Shown piece after piece: positions 34,483-45,264 of a DNA stretch of 64,000 bases; within the stretch, counting starts at the first letter, position 1; each line of letters begins with the position of its first letter. Both the position numbers and the translations under genes were made by a program. The DNA lies in contig AP026540.1 of NCBI GenBank assembly GCA_026075535.2, positions 10,850,001 to 10,914,000 on the forward strand, written 5' to 3'. Below the pieces are notes generated by a model. That model saw only the letters and a list, made by a program, of their open reading frames with translations, was not told the DNA's origin and ran no database searches. This stretch comes from Tricholoma matsutake. Lineage: Eukaryota; Basidiomycota; Agaricomycetes; Agaricales; Tricholomataceae.

Positions 34483-35187
34483 TGTTAAGAACTGATCCTA
34501 GAAGGTACATCGGAATCCGATCGGACCCTGCGGGTGCTGATAGTGGAAGGTTGTCAGGTCATGGTGGATTCTGCGGAGGCAAAAATGGAAAGGACTTGGC
34601 TTCAGCTTGTAAGAAGCTGCACCCTTCACCTCGTCTGGTGTCCTAATTTCAAGACAAAGGTTTGGAGGTAGAAGCAGGGAAGTGTGGGTAAATGTGGGAA
34701 GGAGTACGGAGGGACTTGGGTTAAGTTCAGATGAGATTAGAACTTCAGAGGGAGACTAGAGGTCGAGTCAAATGGAGTTCGGACTCTTAGAGAACTGAGG
34801 TAGGAGTAGAAGGAGATTTAGATTGGCAGGTTAAAGTCGAATCTGTCGATATACAAAATGAGGAATGCAAGGCAAAACTAACTAAGCTTAAATACTGTAG
34901 TCCAGAATAAAGGCAGAACAGAAACAAAGACTGTGGCAGTGTCTCGACTGCATAGATAAATTACCTAGTGGGAGCCACACAAGAATCCATAGTCAAATTT
35001 GCAATAGAGATGGCAGCCTTGGGAAGGCAGCCGTGGGTGCTGTACAAGGCAGCCTGGTGCACAGCAGTGTGGGCAGTGCAAGGTGGCTGGGAATGAAAGT
35101 GGGAGGAGTAGACAAATGTCAGGTTCGACGTGCGGAAAAGGGTCGGATGGATGTGGGTTCTGATTGGGCGAGGAACAGTTCTTGACA
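34483..35187 (-). repeat. Gypsy-1 5' LTR
   Basis: 705 bp, starting TGTTAAGAACTG (plus strand) and ending AGTTCTTGACA. No tRNA primer-binding site that I recognise follows it on the minus strand (GTATATATGAACTC...). It contains the 12-bp duplication absent from the other LTR. Confidence 0.88.
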
Positions 35188-35655
35188 CACAACCTGTCAC
35201 CACCCTGCAAGCAGAGGCTCGCAGCAGTGGGTGAAGCAGGTGGGCATAGGTACCGTCTTGGTGCTGTGTCGTAGGTATAACATAGTTAGAACCTAAAAAT
35301 GAAAATAAAAGATTAGCTAGTTTAAAAAGAACATTAAAAAAACATTACCTGGGGCCCAAACGATGTTGTTTGGGCCCCATGTGGTTTGTTGGCAGTGTTT
35401 TGGGGCGTTGTCTGATGTGGAGGATGTGGGAGTAGTGGCCTGTGTTGATGAGTGGTGGTGGAAGGAGGCAGAGGGGAGCATGGTCGAAAGGTGGTGGTGG
35501 TCAATGTTGATGTAGCATGTGTTTGGCAGGCATGGGAATGGTGAACCAAGTGGCACCACTTTTTCATTTGGGTGCGCAAATGTGACTGAATGGTCTGTGC
35601 CCAGTTTCAGGGTATATGATCCCTTGCTTTCAGTGTTTCTTTTTCTTGGGCACAC
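35188..35655 (-). pseudogene. Cargo gene copy in element B, 5' part
   Basis: Minus-strand exon 1 from ATG 35655 reads GTDHSVTFAHPNEKVVPL, then a His/Ser/Thr-rich stretch, and ends TTWGPNNIVWAPG at the donor of intron 35348-35293 (GTAATG...TTTTTAG, 56 bp). The palindrome GGGGCCCAAACA...TTTGGGCCCC (35351-35378) abuts the donor. The next exon begins at 35292 and contains ASLCLQGGD before Gypsy-1 interrupts it. The TDHxVTFxHP segment is also present in the copy at 40.1 kb, which argues for a real coding exon. No known domain is recognised. Confidence 0.55.
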
Positions 35656-35892
35656 CCCACTTTAATTTCAGTTTTGTTATTATTACATTTAATTATTATA
35701 ATTAAATTGCATCTACTTACACAAGTATAGTATGTAGGTTAAAGGTCGGTTAGAACCAGTTTTAATCAGTTTTAAATAAATATTACATTCAAGGCAACCG
35801 CAACCACAAAAAGACCGAACCACAGTTTGGTTTGGTCCAGTTTTGGTTTTTTTCTGGTTTGATGAACTGGACTTTCAAACACTACATTTCAC

Positions 35893-37541
35893 ATCATGGC
35901 AAACCATGCTTGTAGCACCAATTCAGACCAGTTGAAGATGTACATCGGAGGAATGGCAGGAACTGGTAAATCACAAGGTCTTAAGGCACTTATGGAGTTC
36001 TTTGCAGAGAGGAAGGAATCTCATCATCTCACTGTTGTTGCGCCAACCAGAAGTGTGGCTGCACTTCTAGGAGGGTCCACTTATCATTCCATGTTTGGTA
36101 TCAATACAGATGGCTTGCAGATAAATAACATCCAGCTGGCTCAAGTAAGATCAAGGTTAGAAGGTGTACAGTATGTTTTTCTTGATGAGGTATCCATGCT
36201 CTCATGCAGAGATATGTGAGTGCCTTGCCCGAATGTTCAATAATCTTGATTCACCTTTTGGTGGTATGAACACGATCTTTGCAGGTGACTTCACACAATT
36301 GCCTCCAGTCATTGGGCAAGAGCACTCCTCCCTCTACAGCTGCACTGTAGGTAGAAACTCAACATCAATTCATGATCAAGAAGCCACCATAGACAAGGCT
36401 TTATGGCATCAGGTAACAACTGTTGTACTTCTTTGCCAAAATATGAGACAGCAGACTCAATCACAAGAGGATGTGAAGTTCTGGAAGGTTCTTGCATATA
36501 TGCATTACAAAGCCTGCACTCCAGCAGATATTGCTTTCTTGAAGAGTAGGATTTTGAGTGATATACCTGGGCACCCTAATGCAAACCAAGCAGAGTTCCA
36601 TAACATATCAATCATTACTGCACTCAACTCCATCAAGGATGAGATAAATTGCCTTGGCAGCCTGAGGTTTGCAGCAGAGACTCAACAACAGTTATCACAT
36701 TTCCACTTAATAGATACTGTACCCTCTGAAGAAGCACCAACGGATATGCGCCGTGGTCAAACAGCAGGTAAGAAATGCACTTTGAAACACAGTAAGGTTC
36801 CAGAAAACATACAACAGGCCCTCTGGGAGTAGCCTTGCTGCACAAACATGAAACTCATACCTCTGAAGCTTTCTCTTTGTGTTGGCATGCCTGTAATGAT
36901 CCGTAACAATGCAGCTACCAAGATGTGCATAATGAAAGGCCAGGAGGCCATTGTTTGCTCATGGCAAGCATCACCAGTGCCAGGAGAAAAGAGGTCCTGG
37001 AAATGCTTTTTGTTGAGTTAATAGATCCACCACTGCGTGTTGTTCCCATCATTACCTGTGGCCACGCTGTCAAGAAAAAAAAGACTTCAAGTTCACATAC
37101 CTTGGTTGGGACAATACATGGTTTGAAGAAGCTTAAATTCAACCATGACACAATCAATCCATCAGAAACTATTCATTTGAGCATACCAATCAGAACCCAA
37201 TGGCAGAATAATAGCTGTGCCTATGACACTGTGTTTATGGTCCTCTTCAATATATGGCATGAAGATTGAGCTTCTGTGGAATGCTGCTGGCAAGAAATGG
37301 AGTCCAACCTTCTCAATTCACTGATTGATGCATTTAACACACATGAAAGCATCCCGTCAATGCAGTCATGGTACTCACTGGAGGATATCTGGGACTTCAT
37401 GAGATGACGATTGGTGAGAATGTCGACAAACTTTGTCTTTGGTGAGTACACCAGCGTTGATTCCATTATGGAATACTTGCTCACCTCTTGCCACCCCATC
37501 ACTACCTCTGAGCACCTCTGCCCCAACAGTCATCCAGACTT
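35893..37541 (+). pseudogene. Helitron Pif1 helicase domain
   Basis: Walker A is YIGGMAGTGKSQ (about 35943-35978). Then come TVVAPTRSVAALLGG (about 36034), the Walker B region VFLDEVSMLS (about 36175-36205, followed by a frameshift), PFGGMNTIFAGDFTQLPPV (about 36257) and CVGMPVMIRNNAATKM (about 36880). The helicase unwinds DNA behind the Rep nick. Catalytic blocks are all recognisable and Walker A is intact, unlike the helicase at 42-1921, but shifts near 36210 and a TAG near 36830 break it. Past 37.1 kb it grades into a protease-like domain. Confidence 0.85.
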
Positions 37542-37896
37542 TAGTGCTCAGCCGAGGCTTTTCAATAAAATGGCTATAGCATTCCAAATAAATTTCCTAA
37601 ATCTACCATAATATTTTAGCATATGGATGAGCCAATGAGCCGAGGGGTCATCCACCAACATTAGTTAATCCGATCAACTGTCCCTGAATTATTTAATAAA
37701 CAAAATTCAGCTTGCTTGAAATCAAAGCTGAGTGAATAAGTCAGGAACACTGGATCTGATGGGCTAATGTTAGCAGAAGACCTCCCGGCTTATGGGCCCA
37801 TTCATATGCTCAAATATTCTGATGAATTTGGGAAATTTATCTGGCATGCTATAGCCGTTTTATTGAAAAACCTTGGCTGAGCCAGTGACAACACTA
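37542..37896. mobile_element. hAT-type MITE, copy 2 (of the 2776 family)
   Basis: The right end GCCAGTGACAACACTA and most of the body match the MITE at 2776-3566. The left end reads TAGTGCTCAGCC, having lost about ten bases (ttgccactgg). The repeat CATCCAG flanks it (37531-37537 and 37897-37903), with four extra bases ACTT between the left repeat and the terminus. It splits the protease-like part of the Helitron. Confidence 0.85.
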
Positions 37897-38219
37897 CATC
37901 CAGTTGATTGGAGGAGGAGAGACAGATTTTCATCAGAATTCTTTGTGTTTGCAGACCGAGGTACATCGGTGCAGGGCTACTTTGATGACTTCACAACCCC
38001 TTTGTCAGAGGTGTGCCCTTCATGCAGTTCCAATCTTGTAAGCAAGTTCAGCTTTGTAACACATCCACCATTGGTCACTTTTAGTTTTGGTGAGAATGAG
38101 CCATTCATCAAAAGTGTGTTGAGCATCAAGTGCAATGACATTTCATGTTCCTCCAAGTTGAGGCATGATATATTTTGATGCTGACCACTTCACAGCATGT
38201 GTGATCACTCAAATGCAGA

Positions 38220-38766
38220 TAGGGCATGGCACGGGTATGGGTAACACCATGTGTTTCCGGTCATGGGTATGCACGGGTACAGGTACAGGTATGGGATTGC
38301 CATACCCGAGCAACACTGTACCCTTTTCCATGGTGTTACAGGTATGTGCAGGTATGCTGGTACCTGGATTTTGGTCAGGTGAGTGATCATCTGTGTTGAG
38401 ATTTCGACTTTTTAATGACATATCACAGGAAAAACCCCTGTGATGAGATGCAAACATCTTTTTCAGCAAATTTCTATCAAATATCATGACAAATAACAGT
38501 AAAAAATGCAGGGGTACTTTTTGATGACATATCACGGGAAAACCTGCGAGTCAGGGTGACATGACTCATGGGTTTACCCCCCATGAGAAGATGCAAACAT
38601 CTTTTCCTATCAAATATAATGAAAAATATCAATACCCATGAATAACCATGGGTAACCCGCAAAAACCCATGGTAACACCGTACCCCTACCCATGTGGGTA
38701 CGGTGTTCACAGGTATGGGTAGGGGTATAAGAAAATATACCCAAGGGTTACCCATGCTGTGCCCTA
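38220..38766. mobile_element. hAT-like MITE (TAGGGCATGGCACGGG ends)
   Basis: Termini TAGGGCATGGCACGGGTATGG and the inverse ending GCTGTGCCCTA are flanked by the exact 8-bp duplication AATGCAGA (38212-38219 and 38767-38774). It is packed with GGTATGGGT/ACCCATACC words and non-coding. It interrupts the Helitron protease-like region. Confidence 0.9.
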
Positions 38767-39539
38767 AATGCAGAGGGTTTGGTTTCATGATGGGATTTTC
38801 ACAGGCCGGTCTTTGGTGTATGAGGGGGCACTGTCGACCTTACCGAAAAAGCCATCATGGTGGTATACCTGCGGTCACTTTGAAAAGAACTCAAACACGC
38901 CGTGCAAAGCAGCAGCCCATTAGCACAAGTTATTAGCACTCCATCCACTACTATTAGTGCTCTCCACTCCAAATTCACAGCAATATCTTCCCAACCAGAA
39001 ATGTCTTCCATTCAATATCCCCTGCTGAGATTGAAAAATGAGACCAAACTCTGCTTAGGATCATCTCTTTTCTTACAAGGGGATGTTGGCGTCCAAATCT
39101 GGCACACTGGAGGACCCACTAAATTTTTTTTGACATTGAACTTTTGGTGATCTTTTGAATGGTCAGGTCAGTTGTATGGTGCTCTAAGGGTGTGAATTGG
39201 GCTCCAAAGCACCTGCTGTACAATGGTAAGTATGTTTGTATGGGAGTGCCTCACCTACATAATGGGGAGCTTGCTTTAATTCTCATGGGGGCTTCAAAAC
39301 CAAACAACAACAAAACCAGTGATGCTTACCAATCATCTGCATTTTTGATCAGTAACAGAATAGAGGGGAGCAAGCTCCCCAATGATTTGTTCTGACTCTT
39401 GGTTAATCCCCATCAGTAATTACCCTCCCCCTGGTGTTCTGCAGATTCCATGTCAGTTCATGTGGAATCCATGTCAGTCCAATCTGAGTCCAGTCCAAGC
39501 CAGGTGTGGACTTGGTAGATTTTGACAAGTCCACACAAA

Positions 39540-39628
39540 AGATTACACCCAACATGGGATTTGAATTCCTGACCTCATGATACAAACAAATTATAAGAGA
39601 CAATTATACCACTCTGCCACAGGGGCAG
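39540..39628 (-). other. tRNA-like sequence, E1 left end, outward-facing
   Basis: On the minus strand: TGTGGCAGAGTGGTATAATTG (box A-like), then about 45 bp later GGAATTCAAATCCC (box B-like). It points toward the left terminus of E1. The 3' trailer ATCTTTTGTGTGGACTTG is shared in outline with the trailers of the left copies in E2 and E3. Confidence 0.5.
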
Positions 39629-39775
39629 TGGCAAACTTCGCAAAATGACTTCGAATGTTTTTGAACAACTTTGAATGACTTTGAACTATTTTGATACACT
39701 TTGAATGACTTTGCACACCTTCATATGCTCATGGCCCCCATACTCTTATCCCACTGACCTTTGGACACACACAGC

Positions 39776-41339
39776 TAGTTTTCAAGGGTCCAGTCCATAA
39801 GGCCAGAAAAAGACCAGACCCTTAACTGAACTTAAACTGCAAAAGACCGAACCGTCGGTCTCGGTTCACCCCATATTGGGGTTGGTTCAGTTGTCGGTTG
39901 ATCACTTTTGTAAACTCATGAAAACCAATGTAAGACTGGTTGAAACCGGTCTTAACCGGTCTTTTAGACATGTTTATACTACTAGATATATAGCATAAGT
40001 TGAGTACAAAATACAGAAATAAGTATCCAAAAGTATATAAAAGAACAAAATATAAATACTACTATTACTATTTATGGTATATATACATAAAGTGGAACAA
40101 GCCCAGGGGAAAAAAACAGTCATTTGGTGAGTGCTTATATACCCTGTGGCCATGCACAGACCATGTGGTCACGTTTGTTCACCCAAAAACAAATGTGACA
40201 CCACTTCCCAGATGACTTCCCACGATGACAACAACACCAATGATGCCATTTCCATGAAAACGACCACAACAACCGAACGAACACAGAGTAGATGGCCCAA
40301 ACAATGAACAAGGGTCATTTGGGCCCTAGGGTACATTGTTTTATAGTTGATTCTTTTCTTTTACTAACTAACTAACTAAAAGTTTTTTCTTCTTTTTTAG
40401 GTACTTTCATTTTGATAACGAAATTGCCCACCCACCGAATGACACCTTTGCCACTGCTGTCATGGCTCGCAGGCCAGCATTGGGCTGCTTCTGGACCACA
40501 ACAATTATGCCCAATGGTGCCGCTGCAAGCCTCTGCTCACAGGGCGGCAATGGGCCTTTCCTGGACAACAATGAATAGTGGGACAATGAGGACGAGGAAT
40601 CAGGGGGATGAGGACGAATCAGGGGGCTCTGCTGTCGAGTATGTTTTTTTAAATTTCTTTTACTAACGATTATTTTCTTAGTTTCTTATCTTTTGCTAAC
40701 AATGTCGCCTAGCCACCACACAATGCACCTGGGCCCTCGCCATACACCACCCATGCCCTATGTCACCACTGTGAGCCTCTGCTTGCAGGGTGGCAATGGG
40801 TACTGCCACTTCCAGACAGCAACAGCAATGGCAGCCAGGGACAATGGCTGACACCATGTCACAGCACCACCAACCCGCCTATGAGCCACTGCTTGTAGGG
40901 GGTAATGGAGGTGCCAATGATGAACAACAATGCACACAGGGAGGGGCTGACAAATGACAGGGAGCAGAAAACGGATGACAACAAGAACAGGGGAGGGGGC
41001 AACATGTGATGGGGAGGAGACAACAAACGACAACCACTCTTGACCCCCCACCCTCGCTACAAACATGAGATGGTGGGGCAATTTTATTATTATCTTGTTC
41101 TTCTTTGTTTTCTTTCAGTTTTTTAGCAACACCGCTGCTTACAGGGTGTAAATATGATTAGTTTTATCTACGATATATTATAATTTAGTTAGACTCGTAA
41201 AAACAGCCTGAAGACTGGTCAAAACTGGTCTTTTTGGGCTGCAGTCCATCTAATCTGGGCATCAATTTGTACCAGTTTTGGTCTCCGGTTGACCCCTTTG
41301 GGGTCAAAAAACTGGACCGAACCAGACCCTTAAACACTA
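39776..41339. mobile_element. hAT family 1 element C, 1.56 kb, with cargo gene
   Basis: Ends TAGTTTTCAAGGGTCCAG and GACCCTTAAACACTA are flanked by the exact duplication CACACAGC (39768-39775 and 41340-41347). It has the family 1 subterminal ACTGGTC words, but the middle is replaced by a plus-strand copy of the cargo gene instead of the usual non-coding body. Confidence 0.88.
40096..41090 (+). pseudogene. Cargo gene copy in element C
   Basis: The first coding stretch contains CLYTLWPCTDHVVTFVHP (about 40129-40182), homologous to the exon in element B. It then restarts as MTSHDDNNTNDAISM with a Thr-rich run and ends RVIWALG at intron 40331-40400. This intron runs GTACAT to TTTTTTAG, with four tandem ACTAA branch-type words. 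The palindrome GGCCCAAACAATG/CATTTGGGCC lies at 40284-40326. The next exon carries ASLCSQGGNGPFLDNNE (about 40529-40578) and a following intron 40639-40681 (GTATGT...ACTAAC...CTTAG). A third exon has VSLCLQGGNGYCHF (about 40771-40812). In-frame stops are present. This copy best shows the tandem-exon plan: the same motif repeated once per exon. Confidence 0.5.
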
Positions 41340-43147
41340 CACACAGCACACATTCCACACACTGTTATGACACACGCTGAGCACAGCAGACATGTGGAAA
41401 CAAGATGCGCTACACTTTCAGATGCATTGAGGCATTTTTTGATATCTCTCTGATTTATTGGAACAACAAGACAAGTACTTTTGATATATTATGGCTTTGC
41501 ATGTTTTTCTCTGATATCATTTCTCATTTACTTCATGATTTGGACACCTTTTACTGCCTTATGTTCTGCCTCATGTTGGTCTCATGACCAACTTCCCCTT
41601 TTTGGTACTGTCTTCACAACACTATCATCTGATTTAAGAGTCTCTCTCTTGAGTCCAAATCTTTCATCATATCCTTGAAGTTTAGTAGTTTCTACAGACT
41701 TCCTCAAAACTCCATACTAGCTCCTCAAAATTATCGTCTACCATCTTTCAGAAACTATTAAACATCATTATTGTTGTTCATCCATATCATTCCTCGATGA
41801 TAGTTACAGCTTCTGAAAACCTTTTGAAACTCTTCCAAACTATATCGTACTTCGTTGAAACTCTTTGTGACTCTTCTGAGACCTTTGTACACCTTTGAAC
41901 CCTTTTTGACATCATTTGCCAACCTCTGGTTCATTGTAGTGATATTCAGTACCTCTCAACCTTCCTCTAACTTTTGTTATACCATTTGAAGCCATTTTGT
42001 GGGTTTTGTTTGGGTTTCTGGGTCAAGTATCATCACTGTCCTTGTCCTTGTTGTTCCCACATCCCTCTGGCCTATCTGGTGGTGGTGGCGGTGGTTGTCA
42101 TCCTGTTATTTTGGTTGTCATTGTCAATAGCTAAATTAGTACCCAAATATTTTCATTAGTAAAAAGTGAATGAAAAGAGCAAAGAAAAAAACCTACCTGT
42201 GGCCCAAGGGATGTCATTGACATCCCTTGGACCTTTTTTTCATTGGCTTGCCTCCTCCTCCTTGTCTCCCTTTCATTGTCGTTCTGTCCCCATCTTCATT
42301 GTCAGTAGTGTTTAAAGGTCCAGTCCAGTCTGGTTTTTGACTTCCAAATGGGGCAACTGGCAACTGCAACTGGTCTAGGACCAACCCAGATATTGGAGGA
42401 CCGCAACCGGACCCTTTAGGACTGGTCCTAATCAGTCCATGGACTGAAAAAAGACTGGTTCAGATCGGTCTTTTGTCGTAAAATTTATTGTGCCAAATAA
42501 CCCATATGTATCTCAACAAATATGACCATTACCTCATATATATTATATTCATGGATAGAGATTGTAATGCTCTGTAGACCAATTCAACATTTAAGCAATT
42601 CCATCAAGATTTGACTGAGATATGGCCAAAACCGAAAGGACATGCATTCAAGTTGCGGTTTGTAGTTTGTAATTTGTAGTTTGTAGTTGCACTCATTTGG
42701 GCTGTTATATGAATAAAATCCCATGGTACAGATGATTAGGTGTGTTGTTGTTACTTTTATGATGTCATATAGCTGTACAAAAAAAATTATAGCTCAGGTA
42801 ATAAGCAATGCAATCAAAGTTGTTCTGATACAACAAAACACTCGTACAAAAATGTTTTTGGTCATATCTCGTAAACTTTGCACTCCCCCCCATATTCCTA
42901 TCAGAGTCCTAGGCGTCCGAGTTTTCTGATAAGAGTCCGATTGGAATCCGATAGGAGTCCTACTTGTCCGACACTAGTCCTAGGAGTCTGATAGGAATCC
43001 AATCGGAATGTATCTTGATGACCATGTACTTTTATTTCCAAGAAATTCCTAGTAAATTCTGAGCAAAGTCCTATGCAATTCCAACAGGTAGTAGTCAGAA
43101 TACCACACCATTTTGGAAGACTTAACTTGGTGAAAGTGCTTACAAAA

Positions 43148-43243
43148 TAAATGGGCAGAGCAGGAATTGAACCCCAGACCTTGGGATATAAGTGACATGA
43201 CTACCAAACAAGTGCTCAACCAGTTCAGCCACAGAAGCATTAA
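43148..43243 (-). other. tRNA-like sequence, E2 left end, outward-facing
   Basis: On the minus strand: TGGCTGAACTGGTTGAGCAC (box A-like, good D arm), then GGGGTTCAATTCCTGC (box B-like). It is the best tRNA match of the set, with an extended anticodon region. The trailer runs toward the left terminus. Confidence 0.55.
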
Positions 43244-43489
43244 TAAATATGTAATATAAAGTCCATTTAAAGCACTTAGGATTAGTTCACTTATTTTTAA
43301 CCTCTCTCACAAGAGCTCGAAAAAAATTTGTTGAGCCCTCACATCTTCATGAGGGAGTAGATAACTAATATAGATTTTTAAAAAACCCCCCATGCAAATG
43401 CAGGGGGGAGAATTAATTATACTATTTAATTATACTATTTTAAATTCAACAAAAAAAACCCACCCCCCTGCAAAATGGGGGGGAGGGGG

Positions 43490-44290
43490 TGGTGGTGCAT
43501 CATGTTGGCTGTCTCGTCAGCCCTGTCCCATTGTTTCCCCTCCCTCTCATCTCTGTCATGTCTCACCTCTCTCACCTCGCCTCCCCTGTGGCTTCCCTCC
43601 CCTCCCTCATCTCCCCTCCCTCCTCTTCTGGTTGTTGTCTCCCTTTCCCCTTGTTGTTTTGTCCCCCCTCGTCACCCTCATAGTTCATCCCCCTCGTCAT
43701 CTGCACCCACGAACCACCCTCTGAGCAGCTGCCCATAGGCATGGGGTGGGTGTGTTGTTGGTTCGTCAGTGACGTGGCACGAGGGGAGGGGTCGGGTGGT
43801 GCTTACCAGGTGGGTATTCCCCTTCTGGGGTCTCCTGGTGTTGCTCCCCATGCTCCTGACCACGATTGATACCCTCACATCCTGTTTTGACGGGGAGGAG
43901 GGGGGTTGCCAGGGGCATCGTTGGGTGTGGGTTTGGCTTGTGTCAGTCAGTCATTACTCATGTAGATTAGAACCTAGAAACAAAACAAATGAATTAGTTA
44001 GTTTACAAAAGTAAAAAATGAATGAAAAAAAAAACTTACTACAGGCCCAAACGACGATTGCGTCATTTGGGCATTATTCGGCGTCGAAACCAGTCGTTTC
44101 CAGTCTTGGGGGCTCATCTAGAGATGGGGGTGAAGTGGGAGTGGTGGGAGTTGCTGGGTTGAGGTGGTTGAGGTGGGGGGATGGAGGTGGTGTGCTTGTC
44201 ATCATTGGTGGTGGTGGGAGTGATGAGCTGGCAGGTGTGATGATGCAGCTATGTGCTTTGTCATCACACCCGCAGGAATGGTATGTAGTG
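43490..44290 (-). pseudogene. Cargo gene copy in E2
   Basis: On the minus strand, an ATG near 44203 gives MTSTPPPSPHLNHL and a Thr/Pro-rich stretch. After a stop the exon ends CPNDAIVVWAC at the donor of intron 44039-43974 (GTAAGT...CTAACTAA...TTTCTAG). The palindrome GCCCAAATGAC...GTCGTTTGGGC lies at 44044-44071. The next exon runs to about 43490 with HAYGQLLRGWF and a purine-rich tail. Poly-C/poly-G palindromes (CCCCCCATGCAAATGCAGGGGGG near 43385) follow the gene. Confidence 0.45.
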
Positions 44291-44311
44291 TAGTATGATC
44301 ACTTACCTGTA

Positions 44312-44400
44312 ATGACTGTTTAGCCTAATGGTATTGTTGTTGGTTTAGGCTTACATAATCTTCAGTAATGTCAAGGGTTCAATTCTGGTGTGCACGTTGA
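44312..44400 (+). other. tRNA-like sequence, E2 right end, outward-facing
   Basis: TTTAGCCTAATGGTATTG (box A-like) and AAGGGTTCAATTCTGG (box B-like), pointing toward the right terminus. It lies directly upstream of the minus-strand cargo gene, so the two are divergent. Confidence 0.5.
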
Positions 44401-45264
44401 CTTTTTCATACTATATTACTAAGCAAGGCTGCTTTCATTCCTATCAGAATCCTATGTTGTCTGATGTCTTAGCATAACTTCAGAATAGTCCTATCTGATT
44501 CCTATGACCAGAAATTCCTAGGAAATTCCTAGGAAATTCCAATAGTCTGATCGGAATCACATTGGACTGGACTAGGACTAAACCTGCTATTTCATGTCAA
44601 TTTGGCTGGTGAAAATGACATTGGAATATGGTCGGATTCCAATTGGAATCATCGGAATCATTGGATTCCTATAGGAATATGGGGGGGAGTGTAAAGACCT
44701 CCATATCTCAACCAATTCTTGACCATTTTTGATGATCCAGGGACTGAAAATGAAGTAAATATGTGTGGGAGTAAGGTCCAACATATGTTGGGATGAAAGA
44801 CCAGTTGCAACTGGTTTTTCATCAGTCCTACTATATTTTTCAAAACAAAAGACCAGCAACTGGACTGAAAAAGACCAGTCCATAAATAGACCACTGGTCC
44901 TAATCAGTCCAGTTCAGTTCAGTTTCGGTTTGGTCCTACAGACTGGACTTTTAAATGCTAATTGTCAGCCATTAGCATCTGCAATCCACCCTATGAGCAG
45001 TGGCTCACAGGGCTGGGAGTAGGTGCTGGGTCATTCCTTGTCAATGGACTGCCCTTGCTCTGGTATCATTCTCATCATTCCCACCATTCTTGTCCTCCCT
45101 GGCTTTGTCCAGGGCTGGCTTGTGGCTTTGGTGGCCATCATCATGGCTGTGGCTATAGTGGTGGTGGTGGGTCCTTGGCATTGGTGTTGCCCTCGCCTTG
45201 TTGTTAGTACAATAAAATTACCTAGAATACAATTTTAAAAAGTTAGTTGAAAGAAAAAAATGTA

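Larger units (their letters stand above)
29362..35187 (-). mobile_element. Ty3/Gypsy chromovirus, Gypsy-1 (complete ends)
   Basis: LTRs at 29362-30054 and 34483-35187 begin and end TGTTAAGAA...TTCTTGACA on the plus strand and are flanked by the 5-bp duplication CACAA (29357-29361 and 35188-35192). Coding is on the minus strand: zinc knuckle, protease, reverse transcriptase, RNase H, integrase, chromodomain. A purine tract AAGGGGGAAA (minus strand, near 30060) sits just upstream of the 3' LTR. Most of gag is missing and pol carries stops and shifts, so it is not autonomous. Confidence 0.92.
27228..35884. mobile_element. hAT-like element B, 8.7 kb with nested Gypsy
   Basis: Ends TAGTGTTTGAAGGTCTGG and ...GACTTTCAAACACTA are flanked by the exact duplication CATTTCAC (27220-27227 and 35885-35892). 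Removing it joins Helitron LNTEQDRAF to HIMANHACSTNSDQ. The subterminal zones carry CAGTTTGG/CCAGTTTT words. The interior holds TTCGA-rich segment B, a minus-strand copy of the cargo gene, and the complete Gypsy-1 element, which splits the cargo gene. Without Gypsy-1 it is about 2.8 kb and encodes no transposase. Confidence 0.9.
37160..39396 (+). pseudogene. Helitron C-terminal cysteine-protease-like domain
   Basis: After the helicase, RTQWQNNSCAYDTVFMVLFNIW (about 37195-37260) resembles a papain-fold protease Cys box: NSC-x-x-D at the start of a hydrophobic helix. Further on are CPSCSSNLVSKFSF (about 38012), a paired-Cys ribbon. Then RHDIFYFDADHFTACVIT (about 38163-38212, one shift) provides a candidate catalytic His in DHFTA, followed across a hAT-like insertion by FGFMMGFSQAG and GLWCMRG. 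The layout suggests a ubiquitin-protease (USP-like) fold. Some Helitrons in other lineages carry OTU-type cysteine proteases, but this Cys box is not OTU-like. The region is split by a MITE (37542-37896) and a hAT-like element (38220-38766). The identification is by motif only. Confidence 0.55.
42871..44701. mobile_element. E2: 1.8-kb TIR element (TTTACACTCCCCCCC type)
   Basis: Left GTAAACTTTGCACTCCCCCC and right GGGGGGAGTGTAAAGACCTC are inverted, flanked by the 8-bp repeat CATATCTC (42863-42870 and 44702-44709). Subterminal clusters are TCCTATCGGAATCCGATCGGAAT-like words on the left and the inverse set on the right. tRNA-like sequences face outward at 43148-43243 and 44312-44400. A minus-strand cargo gene lies between them. 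The architecture is the same as E1 and E3. Confidence 0.8.
42306..44960. mobile_element. hAT family 1 element D with nested E2
   Basis: Ends TAGTGTTTAAAGGTCCAG and GGACTTTTAAATGCTA are flanked by the exact duplication ATTGTCAG (42298-42305 and 44961-44968). Without the nested E2 (42871-44701) it is about 0.83 kb, the same size as the elements at 6902 and 24377. It sits in the cargo gene of E1. Confidence 0.88.

Noticed and set aside
42655..42705. TTTGTAGTTTGTAATTTGTAG tract shared with 18488-18530 as an element end
   Set aside because: It is shared by two places but has no inverted partner or TSD; kept only as simple repeat similarity.
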